A stretch of 5,481 nucleotides of DNA from Sporomusaceae bacterium (GTDB lineage: Bacteria; Bacillota; Negativicutes; DSM-13327), in the NCBI GenBank assembly GCA_027492445.1, contig JAPUES010000238.1, positions 1,206 to 6,686 of the forward strand. Reading direction: 5' to 3'. The notes under the pieces were generated by a model, which saw only the letters and a list, made by a program, of their open reading frames with translations, searched no databases and was not told where the DNA came from. Shown here piece by piece: positions 1 through 5,481 of the stretch (within the stretch, counting starts at the first letter, position 1; the number at the start of each line of letters is the position of its first letter). A program made the position numbers and the translations under genes.

Positions 1-704
1 TCCCATAGTTCTCCATGACTAGGTACAATTCCATAATCAGCTTGCTCTAGCATACACAAGTCTAGCAAAGAATCACCTGCGGTCACTACACATCTTTCCT
101 GTAAAAGTTCTCGTATATAAGCCACAGCAACCCATTTATTTACGACTTGCGGCACAAGATATAGTTTCCTCCCTTGCAAGGATAGATTCCAGCCTTGAGC
201 CTTTGCCCAGGTGCTAAAGCTATCAATATCACCTTGGGGTACCTTCTCCCGTTCTACAATGCAATAGTAAAATAAATCATCGGCTTTGCGAATCATTCCC
301 GCCCAGGATTCATGGCATATCTCTGCAAAGCTAGCCAACAGGTCTTCGCCGAGCAAACAATGCTGGTTCATGCCCTCTAGCACTTGCTTGTGCCAGTGAA
401 GATCGACAGTTCCTTGTACAATAATATTACCCCCATTACTCACTACGCTATAATTAGGAATAATCTGCTCCTGGAACAAAGAAATGCGCCGGTACTGTTC
501 AATGGTACGTGTGGTTACTGGCACAAAAATGCTGTGACTGGCTATGTTTTTTAGTTTTTCAATGGCATCATCCATCATAAATGAGATTTGTCTGCCTTCA
601 TATATTTCAATAGAGGTTACTGGCGGTATAGTATTCCCTGAAGGTATGCCAAAGGATTTTGGGGAATAAATTAATGTTTGGTCAAGATCACTAGCAAAGA
701 TCAT
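1..704 (-). CDS. Cof-type HAD-superfamily phosphatase (3' end outside window)
   Basis: Translation from the ATG at 704 runs 234 residues and is still open at base 1, so the C-terminus is missing. All four HAD motifs are present. Motif I is FASDLDQTLIYS, with nucleophile Asp6 and acid/base Asp8. Motif II is VPVTTRT, with Thr64 or Thr65. Motif III is Lys190 in VVNKWVAV. Motif IV is TAGDSLLDLCML, with Asp211 and Asp215. The roughly 100-residue insert between motifs II and III fits a C2 cap, as in Cof and sucrose-phosphatase-like enzymes, so a small phosphorylated sugar or nucleotide-like substrate is expected. The 'DLDxTLIYS' start is typical of the HAD protein in Ter biosynthetic operons. The ATG shares four bases with the preceding stop (ATGA) and has a GGGGG site 7 nt upstream, indicating translational coupling. 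The likely role, by inference, is dephosphorylating the product of the phosphoribosyltransferases. Confidence 0.92.
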   Translation of the reverse strand, partial: MIFASDLDQTLIYSPKSFGIPSGNTIPPVTSIEIYEGRQISFMMDDAIEKLKNIASHSIFVPVTTRTIEQYRRISLFQEQIIPNYSVVSNGGNIIVQGTVDLHWHKQVLEGMNQHCLLGEDLLASFAEICHESWAGMIRKADDLFYYCIVEREKVPQGDIDSFSTWAKAQGWNLSLQGRKLYLVPQVVNKWVAVAYIRELLQERCVVTAGDSLLDLCMLEQADYGIVPSHGELW

Positions 705-1837
705 ACATCAACCCCCATTGTTTTAATCAACCCGCAGCAAGAATAAGACATCCCTGAAAATTCTTGTACTTCTACTTTTCGTTCTTGGGCTAATAATAAA
801 ATATGCTGCAGGTTAGGATTGTTCTTATCATCAACGAGTATTTTCCAAGGAATGCGCCGTAATAACACCCGCGTAGTTTCGCCTACGCCTGGCTTAATCA
901 TATTAATATCTGGTATTTCAAAAATCTTTTGCAGTTCTTTAATCTTTTCTATTCCTGCCCAGCTTGGCAGTTCTTCCTTCTTCAAGAGTTCTTCTGCTGC
1001 AGCGGCTGCCTCACAACCAATGTTTTTAAAATGGCTTACAATCCTTTCAATAAACAACCCGGAAACATCTTCTTCCCGCCACTGTTTATAAAACTTAGCA
1101 CCATGAAAATCCAGCTTACCAATAAGGTCCCTGCGATGTACGGTACGACTGATTAAACCAGATACGGTGGAGTTTAAGCATGCACTAGGAATACAAAAAT
1201 CCTCCCGCGTTCCATATAGTCGGACGCAGTGCCCTGGATCTGCTAATACTGCCAAATCCGCTTCAAGATGACTGTCATATTTTTGATTAAATTCTTGACA
1301 AGCCTTCGTAAGTTCTGCGGTAATGGCCCCTTTTCCCGTCCAGCCATCAATAAATTGTAACGTACAACCAGGGTGCTCTTGCATCATATACAACATAGCA
1401 TTTTCATCAATGCCCTTACCGCGAATAATAGAAATACTATAATGAGGCAAAGAAATATCATACTTTTCTTGTAAGTAACGTTTTATCAAAATACCAATGG
1501 GTGTTCCGGCCCGGGCTAAGGATACGAGAACAAGGGACTTACCTTTTAATCTTAAAATTTCCTCAGCAACAATCCCAACGGCTAGGGCAATCTTTGCCCC
1601 AGTAGCATAGAGCATTTGATGGAATAATTCAATATATTCTGGTCTTGGTTGGTATTCTACTGGCAACATCTCAGAATAATGGGTACCACTTTGTATGGCT
1701 TCTTCTCGCTTGTGGTTATCCCATTCTGGGACGAGCCCGCTAATATCTTTTAATAAGAAAACTACATCTTCAGGACTATAACTACCGATAGGCTGAGGAT
1801 GGGAAATAAAAGGAAGTCTATCAATCACCGGCATCAT
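701..1837 (-). CDS. StiP-type phosphoribosyltransferase-like protein with C-terminal PELOTA RNA-binding domain
   Basis: The protein has 378 residues from the ATG at 1837, or 375 from the better-spaced GTG at 1828. The N-terminal ~280 residues match the StiP/PRTase_1 family found in Ter operons. SLARAGTPIGILIKR (106-120) resembles a pyrophosphate loop, YSISIIRGKGID (133-144) is a conserved family strand, and LQFIDGWTGKGAIT (160-173) occupies the PRPP-loop position. Here the usual second Asp is replaced (D-G-W-T-G-K-G), so chemistry may differ from standard transferases. ACLNSTVSGLISRTV (219-233) is another family block with a Cys. Some databases call this family 'cysteine protease StiP'; nothing I see demonstrates protease activity. 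A helical linker rich in Ala/Glu/Lys (275-305) leads to residues 313-378, which look like a PELOTA domain (KPGVGETTRVLLRRIPWKIL, then a helix, then VEVQEF and CCGLIKTMG). This suggests RNA or nucleotide binding. Its stop overlaps the HAD start. Confidence 0.9.
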   Translation of the reverse strand: MMPVIDRLPFISHPQPIGSYSPEDVVFLLKDISGLVPEWDNHKREEAIQSGTHYSEMLPVEYQPRPEYIELFHQMLYATGAKIALAVGIVAEEILRLKGKSLVLVSLARAGTPIGILIKRYLQEKYDISLPHYSISIIRGKGIDENAMLYMMQEHPGCTLQFIDGWTGKGAITAELTKACQEFNQKYDSHLEADLAVLADPGHCVRLYGTREDFCIPSACLNSTVSGLISRTVHRRDLIGKLDFHGAKFYKQWREEDVSGLFIERIVSHFKNIGCEAAAAAEELLKKEELPSWAGIEKIKELQKIFEIPDINMIKPGVGETTRVLLRRIPWKILVDDKNNPNLQHILLLAQERKVEVQEFSGMSYSCCGLIKTMGVDV

Positions 1838-1842
1838 CTCCT
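1838..1842 (-). promoter_or_regulatory. Ribosome-binding site before the StiP/PELOTA gene
   Basis: AGGAG abuts the ATG at 1837 (spacing 0), is 3 nt from the ATG at 1834, and is 9 nt from an in-frame GTG at 1828. Only the GTG has ordinary spacing, so the annotated ATG may be three codons too early. Confidence 0.55.
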
Positions 1843-1855
1843 GTTATTAACTTTC

Positions 1856-3232
1856 CTATACGCAGGTTACCAAACATATTCTAGGAATCCCTAAGGAAGC
1901 AAAGGACTCTAATAAAGAATCTAAGTGACTGCCCTCTACCCCTCGTTCTAAAAAAATAAACACTTCATCATAATGGACAGCTGGCACATTATAGACATAA
2001 TTCACAATCGAATTATCTTCTGGACTAGAAAAAGAAAGGGCCTGTTGTACAGCATACTCCCGATTATCGTTAGGGTGAATGGGACTCCTAGTCGTAGATT
2101 GCACGCTAACCCCCTCTCCCATATAACTAGCAAGCTTAAAGGGAATATACATAAATTCCCCTGTTCCTAGGCATAGGGTTTTCTTACCTTGCCGTTTTTG
2201 CGCCAATAAAATACCGATTTCTTGTAGTTTACTCTCCAAAGAAAGCTGCTCAGTGCTACTGATACCAAAGCGCCCTGTGGAATGTAAATAAGGCATAGAA
2301 TTTATCACACCTTGTGTATTCACTGAAGATATTCCCTGGAATACATCTAGCTTGTTTTCTAAGGCGATCCTATCCACTACAGGCTTTTCTTGACTCGTAA
2401 GAATCTGGGTATTGGCGTTCTGGTCTACAGGCTTACCACTTACAGTAATACTACCTGACAATAAAGAAATCATATGAATGGTAATTCCTAGTTCTTTCTC
2501 AACCTGAACAAAGCTTTCTTTTTGTTCCTCGGAGCGCCAATCTAAGAGAGAAGCTACCCCATACTGTCGCCGGGGATATTTCCGTTGAATCGCCCGAATA
2601 AAATTCAAGGCCGATTTACCCGTGGTAATTTCATCATCGACGAGCACAATCATATCCTCATTTTCAAACAAGTCAGGCTTCATAGCATAACAATAATGTT
2701 CTGTCGCATGGCTGTGTTCTTCAGAGAACTGCAGCACATCACCAATTCCCAGGATAGTTTCCCGGGTGGTATGAATGTACTGAGCGTTTTTTGCATAGCA
2801 GCTAAACATACTATGTCCTAAGGCCGTTGCCGTCTCGGCAAATCCGATAAACAAGGTTTTTTGCGGTAATGGCAAGGGATGATCCTTTATATATTTCCAG
2901 GTATTATCCCGTGCTAAAGGAGTTGTAAATGCCTGAGCAAAGTCGCAATGTTGTTCCCATACTTGTTCATTATATACCATACTGACAAAACGTGCGGCCA
3001 AAGCGGCGCCACCAATAAAAGGAATCAAGGGGTGAACCGGAATATGTTTACCTAACACTTTACTGACAAACAAAAAGCCGCGTTTGGTATTTCTCCTAGC
3101 GGCCATAGAAAATAATGAATTTATAGGAATGTCATACACATTACGCGCCACAAGAATTTCTACCTTCAAGTCAGCTAAAATAGCATAGGAATAATAATTA
3201 GGTGAGTAAGCTGGTAAAGTTATGCTGTTCAT
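1856..3232 (-). CDS. Phosphoribosyltransferase with C-terminal TRSP domain
   Basis: The protein has 458 residues from the chosen ATG at 3232. An in-frame ATG at 3244 would give 462 but lacks a ribosome-binding site. In 462-residue numbering, the N-terminal two thirds is a phosphoribosyltransferase fold. Its PRPP-binding loop is IVLVDDEITTGKSALNFI (199-216), with the paired Asp203-Asp204 and the TTGKS loop. A Gly-rich LFIGFAETATALG (131-143) fits the pyrophosphate-loop region, and RGFLFVSKVLGKHIPVHP (55-72) is a conserved family block. The C-terminal part is a TRSP domain: GRFGI (324-328), LCLGTGEFMYIPFKLA (357-372) and QSTTRSPIHP (382-391), which contains the T-R-S-P tetrapeptide that names it. 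It would use PRPP to build a ribosyl-linked product, or run the reverse reaction; the base-like acceptor is unknown. It overlaps the lyase gene by 35 nt and ends 18 nt before the next gene. Domain identity is secure; the reaction is inferred. Confidence 0.93.
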   Translation of the reverse strand: MNSITLPAYSPNYYSYAILADLKVEILVARNVYDIPINSLFSMAARRNTKRGFLFVSKVLGKHIPVHPLIPFIGGAALAARFVSMVYNEQVWEQHCDFAQAFTTPLARDNTWKYIKDHPLPLPQKTLFIGFAETATALGHSMFSCYAKNAQYIHTTRETILGIGDVLQFSEEHSHATEHYCYAMKPDLFENEDMIVLVDDEITTGKSALNFIRAIQRKYPRRQYGVASLLDWRSEEQKESFVQVEKELGITIHMISLLSGSITVSGKPVDQNANTQILTSQEKPVVDRIALENKLDVFQGISSVNTQGVINSMPYLHSTGRFGISSTEQLSLESKLQEIGILLAQKRQGKKTLCLGTGEFMYIPFKLASYMGEGVSVQSTTRSPIHPNDNREYAVQQALSFSSPEDNSIVNYVYNVPAVHYDEVFIFLERGVEGSHLDSLLESFASLGIPRICLVTCV

Positions 3233-4367
3233 TAAACACTCCATAAATTTTTGATTTTATCATGATTTTTTGCGCCCAACGCAAATGGGGTTTAATTTCA
3301 TTCATTTTATTGGCATATTGGCTGGCAATTACGCCAAGTCCACCATGATTGCTAGCAAGAATACTCGAAGCATCCATATATTCTTCATGGGTTACTACGC
3401 ACAAGGCTTGTACTGGCTTAATATGGCTAGGATGAATAATCGTCTTACCAATTAATCCATTGGCCTTATCCAAAATAACTTCATGAATTAGGCCATCAAT
3501 ATAACGGCATATTATATTTTCCCTTACTCCCCGCCCAGCTTGCCCTAAGGATTCAGCAAAGATCCCTTGCCTTAGCTGGGGTTTTAGCACTCGTTCGCTA
3601 GAATAAAATTCCCACACCGGCCCTGGTATTACATAACCATTATCCGGCCTGGTAAAAATATTTATAATATCCGTAATACAACTACCAATTACCCTTATAT
3701 CATAAATAGTCATATCCGGGCTGCGTCTAAGGCCAAATAATCCGGAAAAATCCGTAGCGCCAATACGTACATTTAACACCAAGGAGCGATAAGAATCTAA
3801 GATACTTTTAATTTCCAGCAGATTTTGTTGTCGGCTTTCAATATTAATAATGTCAGGGGATTCTAAGATAGGCATGGCATAAATAGCTTTTTCCTGACCT
3901 TTATTGATTTCTAATAAAGTCCTAAGATATTCCTCGCCATTGCGCGCTGTAAATTTCGGAAAAATAAAACCTGTTACCAGTGAAATGTTCTCTGCTAAAA
4001 CCTGGGCAATACGCTTCATTTGCTCAGCACTACGGATTCTCACAAAAATAAAGGGAATATCCTCTAAGCAAATCCTCCCCTGGGCTACCGTCAATGCTAA
4101 TTCTTTAATCTGAGATACAATTGACTCTTCTCCTTTTAGTACCTCATTATCGCCAATCGCATCTTCCAAGCACAAAACCATGGAGGTTAGGCCTTTTAAT
4201 TTACCACCACTAATATCCTGGGCTATGGTACTGCGCGTTGCTGGCATATATAAAGTAGCACCCAAGGCATGTTCTAATAGTTCTTTATTGCTAACATCGA
4301 TGGGCTGAGGGCACTGAAAAAATAATTCTTGTTCTTCTTGAGCAGAAAGATAATTAAAATAACGCAT
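3198..4367 (-). CDS. CitE/HpcH-like TIM-barrel C-C bond lyase of the Ter biosynthetic module
   Basis: This 389-residue protein belongs to the HpcH/HpaI aldolase-citrate lyase beta superfamily, in the divergent Ter-linked branch (Pfam 'C-C_Bond_Lyase', from memory). Superfamily landmarks appear in order: YMPATRSTI (40-48, the CitE 'vPg/aD' strand), LCLEDAIGD (65-73, acidic E68/D69), FVRIRS (108-113, Arg110), FIFPKF (134-139), PILES (166-170, Glu169), VRIGATDFSGLFGLRR (200-215, Asp206) and GLIGKTIIHPSHI (304-316). The last is the classic 'GKxxIHPxxi' near the end of the barrel. Arg110 and Glu169 plus an Asp are the expected Mg(II)/substrate residues. At 389 residues it is longer than CitE (about 290), with additions at the N-terminus and around 240-300. 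The substrate is unknown; being next to two phosphoribosyltransferase-like genes suggests a biosynthetic aldol or retro-aldol step rather than citrate breakdown. The 3' end overlaps the next gene. Confidence 0.92.
   Translation of the reverse strand: MRYFNYLSAQEEQELFFQCPQPIDVSNKELLEHALGATLYMPATRSTIAQDISGGKLKGLTSMVLCLEDAIGDNEVLKGEESIVSQIKELALTVAQGRICLEDIPFIFVRIRSAEQMKRIAQVLAENISLVTGFIFPKFTARNGEEYLRTLLEINKGQEKAIYAMPILESPDIINIESRQQNLLEIKSILDSYRSLVLNVRIGATDFSGLFGLRRSPDMTIYDIRVIGSCITDIINIFTRPDNGYVIPGPVWEFYSSERVLKPQLRQGIFAESLGQAGRGVRENIICRYIDGLIHEVILDKANGLIGKTIIHPSHIKPVQALCVVTHEEYMDASSILASNHGGLGVIASQYANKMNEIKPHLRWAQKIMIKSKIYGVFNEQHNFTSLLT
3239..3242 (-). promoter_or_regulatory. Ribosome-binding site deciding the start of the TRSP phosphoribosyltransferase
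   Basis: GGAG lies 6 nt before the ATG at 3232. It overlaps the upstream in-frame ATG at 3244, which itself is preceded only by an A/T-rich stretch with no purine-rich site. The site lies inside the 3' end of the lyase gene. Confidence 0.7.
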
Positions 4368-5089
4368 TATGCTTCACCTTTACGCAAATGGTGAAGAACA
4401 AAGGTACTAAGAAAAACAAGAATTAGTGTACCAAAAAACACCACATTGCTAACGTGAATATCAAACACGGAAGCCATCATTTTCACCCCAATAATACCAA
4501 TCAAAATATAGGCCGTTGTTTCGAGCTCTGGGTAACGCTCAATTAAAGTAAGGAATATCTGAGCAACACCACGCATCATCATAACACCAAAAATCCCGCC
4601 CAAATACAATACCCATATTTGTTCACTGATCCCAAAGGCTGCGAGCACACTATCAATACTAAAAGCAATATCCATGATCTCTACTGCAAGTACTGTACGC
4701 CAAAAACCAGCTGGCGCAGCAACAGCCTCATCTTTCTCTTCTTTATTCTTATTGAGAAAGAATTGAAATGCCATCCATAGTAGGTAAAGGGCTCCAGCCG
4801 CTTTTATCCACCAAATCTTAATTAAATAAGTGCCCAGTCCAATCGCAATAAACCTAAAAAGATAAGCCCCTAGTATGCCATAAAACAAAGCTTTCTTTTG
4901 ATCTTTTTTGGGTAAATGTTTTACCATTACTGCAAGTACTAAGGCATTATCTGCAGATAAAAGCCCTTCTAGTACAATTAAGCTACCGATGATTGCCCAG
5001 TTAAGAGGATTATATATTACACTTAAAAAAGCATCCATACTAAAAAATTGAGAATAACTACTAATTGCACCTAGGATAAATTCACTCAT
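4367..5089 (-). CDS. TerC family integral membrane protein (YceF-like)
   Basis: This is a 240-residue membrane protein of the TerC family (COG0861), close in length to Bacillus YceF. About seven hydrophobic segments are visible, near residues 29-55, 67-90, 92-112, 130-150, 159-180, 190-210 and 216-234. The charged, Lys/Glu-rich linker at 113-122 separates two halves. The halves carry the paired acidic signatures of the family: EGLLSADNALV (E41, D47, N48) in the first, and EIMDIAFSIDSV (D140, D146) in the second. These in-membrane acidic residues are thought to bind metal. Bacillus relatives YceF/MeeF and YkoY/MeeY are reported Mn(II) exporters that help metalate secreted enzymes, while other TerC proteins are tied to tellurite and stress resistance. 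The start is fixed by a GGAGG site. The stop overlaps the next start (TAATG), so translational coupling to the lyase is likely. Family assignment is secure; transport of Mn is inferred from relatives. Confidence 0.95.
   Translation of the reverse strand: MSEFILGAISSYSQFFSMDAFLSVIYNPLNWAIIGSLIVLEGLLSADNALVLAVMVKHLPKKDQKKALFYGILGAYLFRFIAIGLGTYLIKIWWIKAAGALYLLWMAFQFFLNKNKEEKDEAVAAPAGFWRTVLAVEIMDIAFSIDSVLAAFGISEQIWVLYLGGIFGVMMMRGVAQIFLTLIERYPELETTAYILIGIIGVKMMASVFDIHVSNVVFFGTLILVFLSTFVLHHLRKGEA
4375..4380 (-). promoter_or_regulatory. Ribosome-binding site for the lyase, inside the terC 3' end
   Basis: AAGGTG lies 7 nt before the ATG at 4367. It sits within the last codons of terC, and the terC TAA shares one base with the next ATG (TAATG). 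This arrangement favours re-initiation by ribosomes finishing terC. Confidence 0.65.
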
Positions 5090-5096
5090 TGATATT

Positions 5097-5101
5097 CCTC
5101 C
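5097..5101 (-). promoter_or_regulatory. Ribosome-binding site for the TerC gene
   Basis: A perfect GGAGG lies 7 nt upstream of the ATG at 5089 and supports that start. It lies in the 41-nt gap after the AIM24 stop codon. I see no well-spaced -35/-10 pair in this gap, so the gene is probably read through from upstream. Confidence 0.8.
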
Positions 5102-5130
5102 AACGATTCTAACAAGTTAAGCCTTGCCAA

Positions 5131-5481
5131 TTATTTAGCAGTAGGCAAAAGATTTTTAATCCAATTTCCAAAGCCTTGAGGATTTCTCGTTTGAATGAGC
5201 ACTACTCCTGGCCCTTTAAAACGACAAACAAGCATCTCCCCTGAGGTGAAGCTAGATATCCAGCCCGAGGAAGCCTTTTCAATCTTATACTCCATGTACT
5301 CAGGCCACGCCACGAGATGGCTATTATCAATAATCCGCTCTTCCCCTGCCGCTACATTAATCCCATGAATCCCCCCATAGGAATTTAAAAATACCGTTCC
5401 TCTACCACCAACTTTCAAAGTGAAGAATCCTTCACCTGAAAATAATCCTTGCATTAAGTTTTGCATTTTACTAGAAACTTC
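5131..5481 (-). CDS. AIM24 / TIGR00266 family protein, C-terminal part (5' end outside window)
   Basis: The frame stays open to the window edge, so this is the last 116 residues of a longer protein. The first Met in view (base 5466) is unlikely to be the start. Five further in-frame codons (E-V-S-S-K) precede it, and AIM24 proteins are usually about 220-260 residues. What is seen is a Gly-rich, beta-rich sequence: GLFSGEGFF, then GRGTVFLNSYGG, then AGEERIIDNSHLVAW, then the FKGPGVVLIQTRNP strand and a short basic tail. This is the typical second half of the AIM24 beta-barrel fold, including the G-x-G-x-V/T-x-L/F repeats. The family's biochemical role is unclear: the mitochondrial member is linked to inner-membrane organisation, and bacterial members occur beside Ter stress genes. 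No transmembrane segment is visible. It ends 41 nt before terC in the same direction, so co-transcription is likely. The family call is fairly sure; the function is not. Confidence 0.8.
   Translation of the reverse strand, partial: EVSSKMQNLMQGLFSGEGFFTLKVGGRGTVFLNSYGGIHGINVAAGEERIIDNSHLVAWPEYMEYKIEKASSGWISSFTSGEMLVCRFKGPGVVLIQTRNPQGFGNWIKNLLPTAK

Noticed and set aside
819..1156. Two overlapping plus-strand open frames (90 and 75 codons)
   Set aside because: Both lie antisense to the StiP/PELOTA gene, whose motifs are clear. The translations are low-complexity (Ser/Phe/Cys-rich), with no recognisable domain.
1973..2821. Plus-strand open frames of 65 and 78 codons at 1973-2170 and 2585-2821
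   Set aside because: They are antisense to the TRSP phosphoribosyltransferase, with no homology signal; chance frames opposite a well-supported gene.
3270..4113. Plus-strand open frames of 61 and 69 codons at 3270-3455 and 3904-4113
   Set aside because: They are antisense to the CitE-like lyase and show no recognisable motif.
5090..5130. Promoter for terC in the 41-nt gap
   Set aside because: A TTGGCA and a TAGAAT can be picked out but are only 13 nt apart, too short for a standard sigma-A promoter. Read-through is the simpler reading.
5112..5150. Inverted repeat TTGCC...GGCAA around the AIM24 stop codon as a terminator
   Set aside because: The perfect core is only 5 bp (7 with two G-U pairs), the loop is about 15 nt, and no run of T follows. 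It does not look like an intrinsic terminator, and genes on both sides point the same way.
1..5481. CRISPR array, insertion sequence, tRNA/rRNA or phage genes
   Set aside because: No regularly spaced repeats, terminal inverted repeats, transposase motifs or RNA-gene signatures were seen. Almost every base is inside one of six coherent coding regions.

Overview
The window is one tightly packed stretch of six co-directional genes, all on the minus strand, reading from high to low coordinates. The gene at each end is cut by the window edge. Shine-Dalgarno sites are strong (GGAGG, AGGAG), base composition is moderately AT-rich by eye, and a YceF-type TerC sits beside StiP/TRSP-type phosphoribosyltransferases. 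Together these suggest a low-GC Gram-positive-lineage bacterium (Bacillota). A spore-former or a member of the Negativicutes would fit, but the sequence does not settle it.

Layout in transcription order: (1) the C-terminal end of an AIM24/TIGR00266-family protein (5481 to 5131); (2) a 41-nt gap carrying the terC ribosome-binding site; (3) a TerC-family membrane protein (5089 to 4367); (4) a CitE/HpcH-like TIM-barrel C-C bond lyase (4367 to 3198), joined to terC by a TAATG stop/start overlap; (5) a phosphoribosyltransferase with a C-terminal TRSP domain (start probably 3232, end 1856), overlapping the lyase; (6) after 18 nt, a second StiP-type phosphoribosyltransferase-like protein with a C-terminal PELOTA RNA-binding-like domain (1837 or 1828 to 701); (7) a Cof-type HAD phosphatase (704 to beyond base 1), joined by an ATGA overlap. 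No gap between genes exceeds 41 nt. I see no terminator, RNA gene, mobile element or CRISPR array.

This gene set matches the 'biosynthetic module' of tellurium-resistance (Ter) stress systems, which comparative genomics (Anantharaman, Iyer and Aravind) proposed to make a nucleoside-like metabolite. By inference, the lyase would form or cleave a carbon-carbon bond in a precursor. The two phosphoribosyltransferase-fold enzymes would make or process a ribosyl-linked product. The HAD enzyme would remove a phosphate. TerC, a membrane protein whose relatives export Mn(II), would link the pathway to metal handling at the membrane. The product and target are not known to me, so this is a recognisable but biochemically unresolved system. 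The part that would confirm it (TerD paralogues, ATP-grasp, TelA) would lie outside the window.
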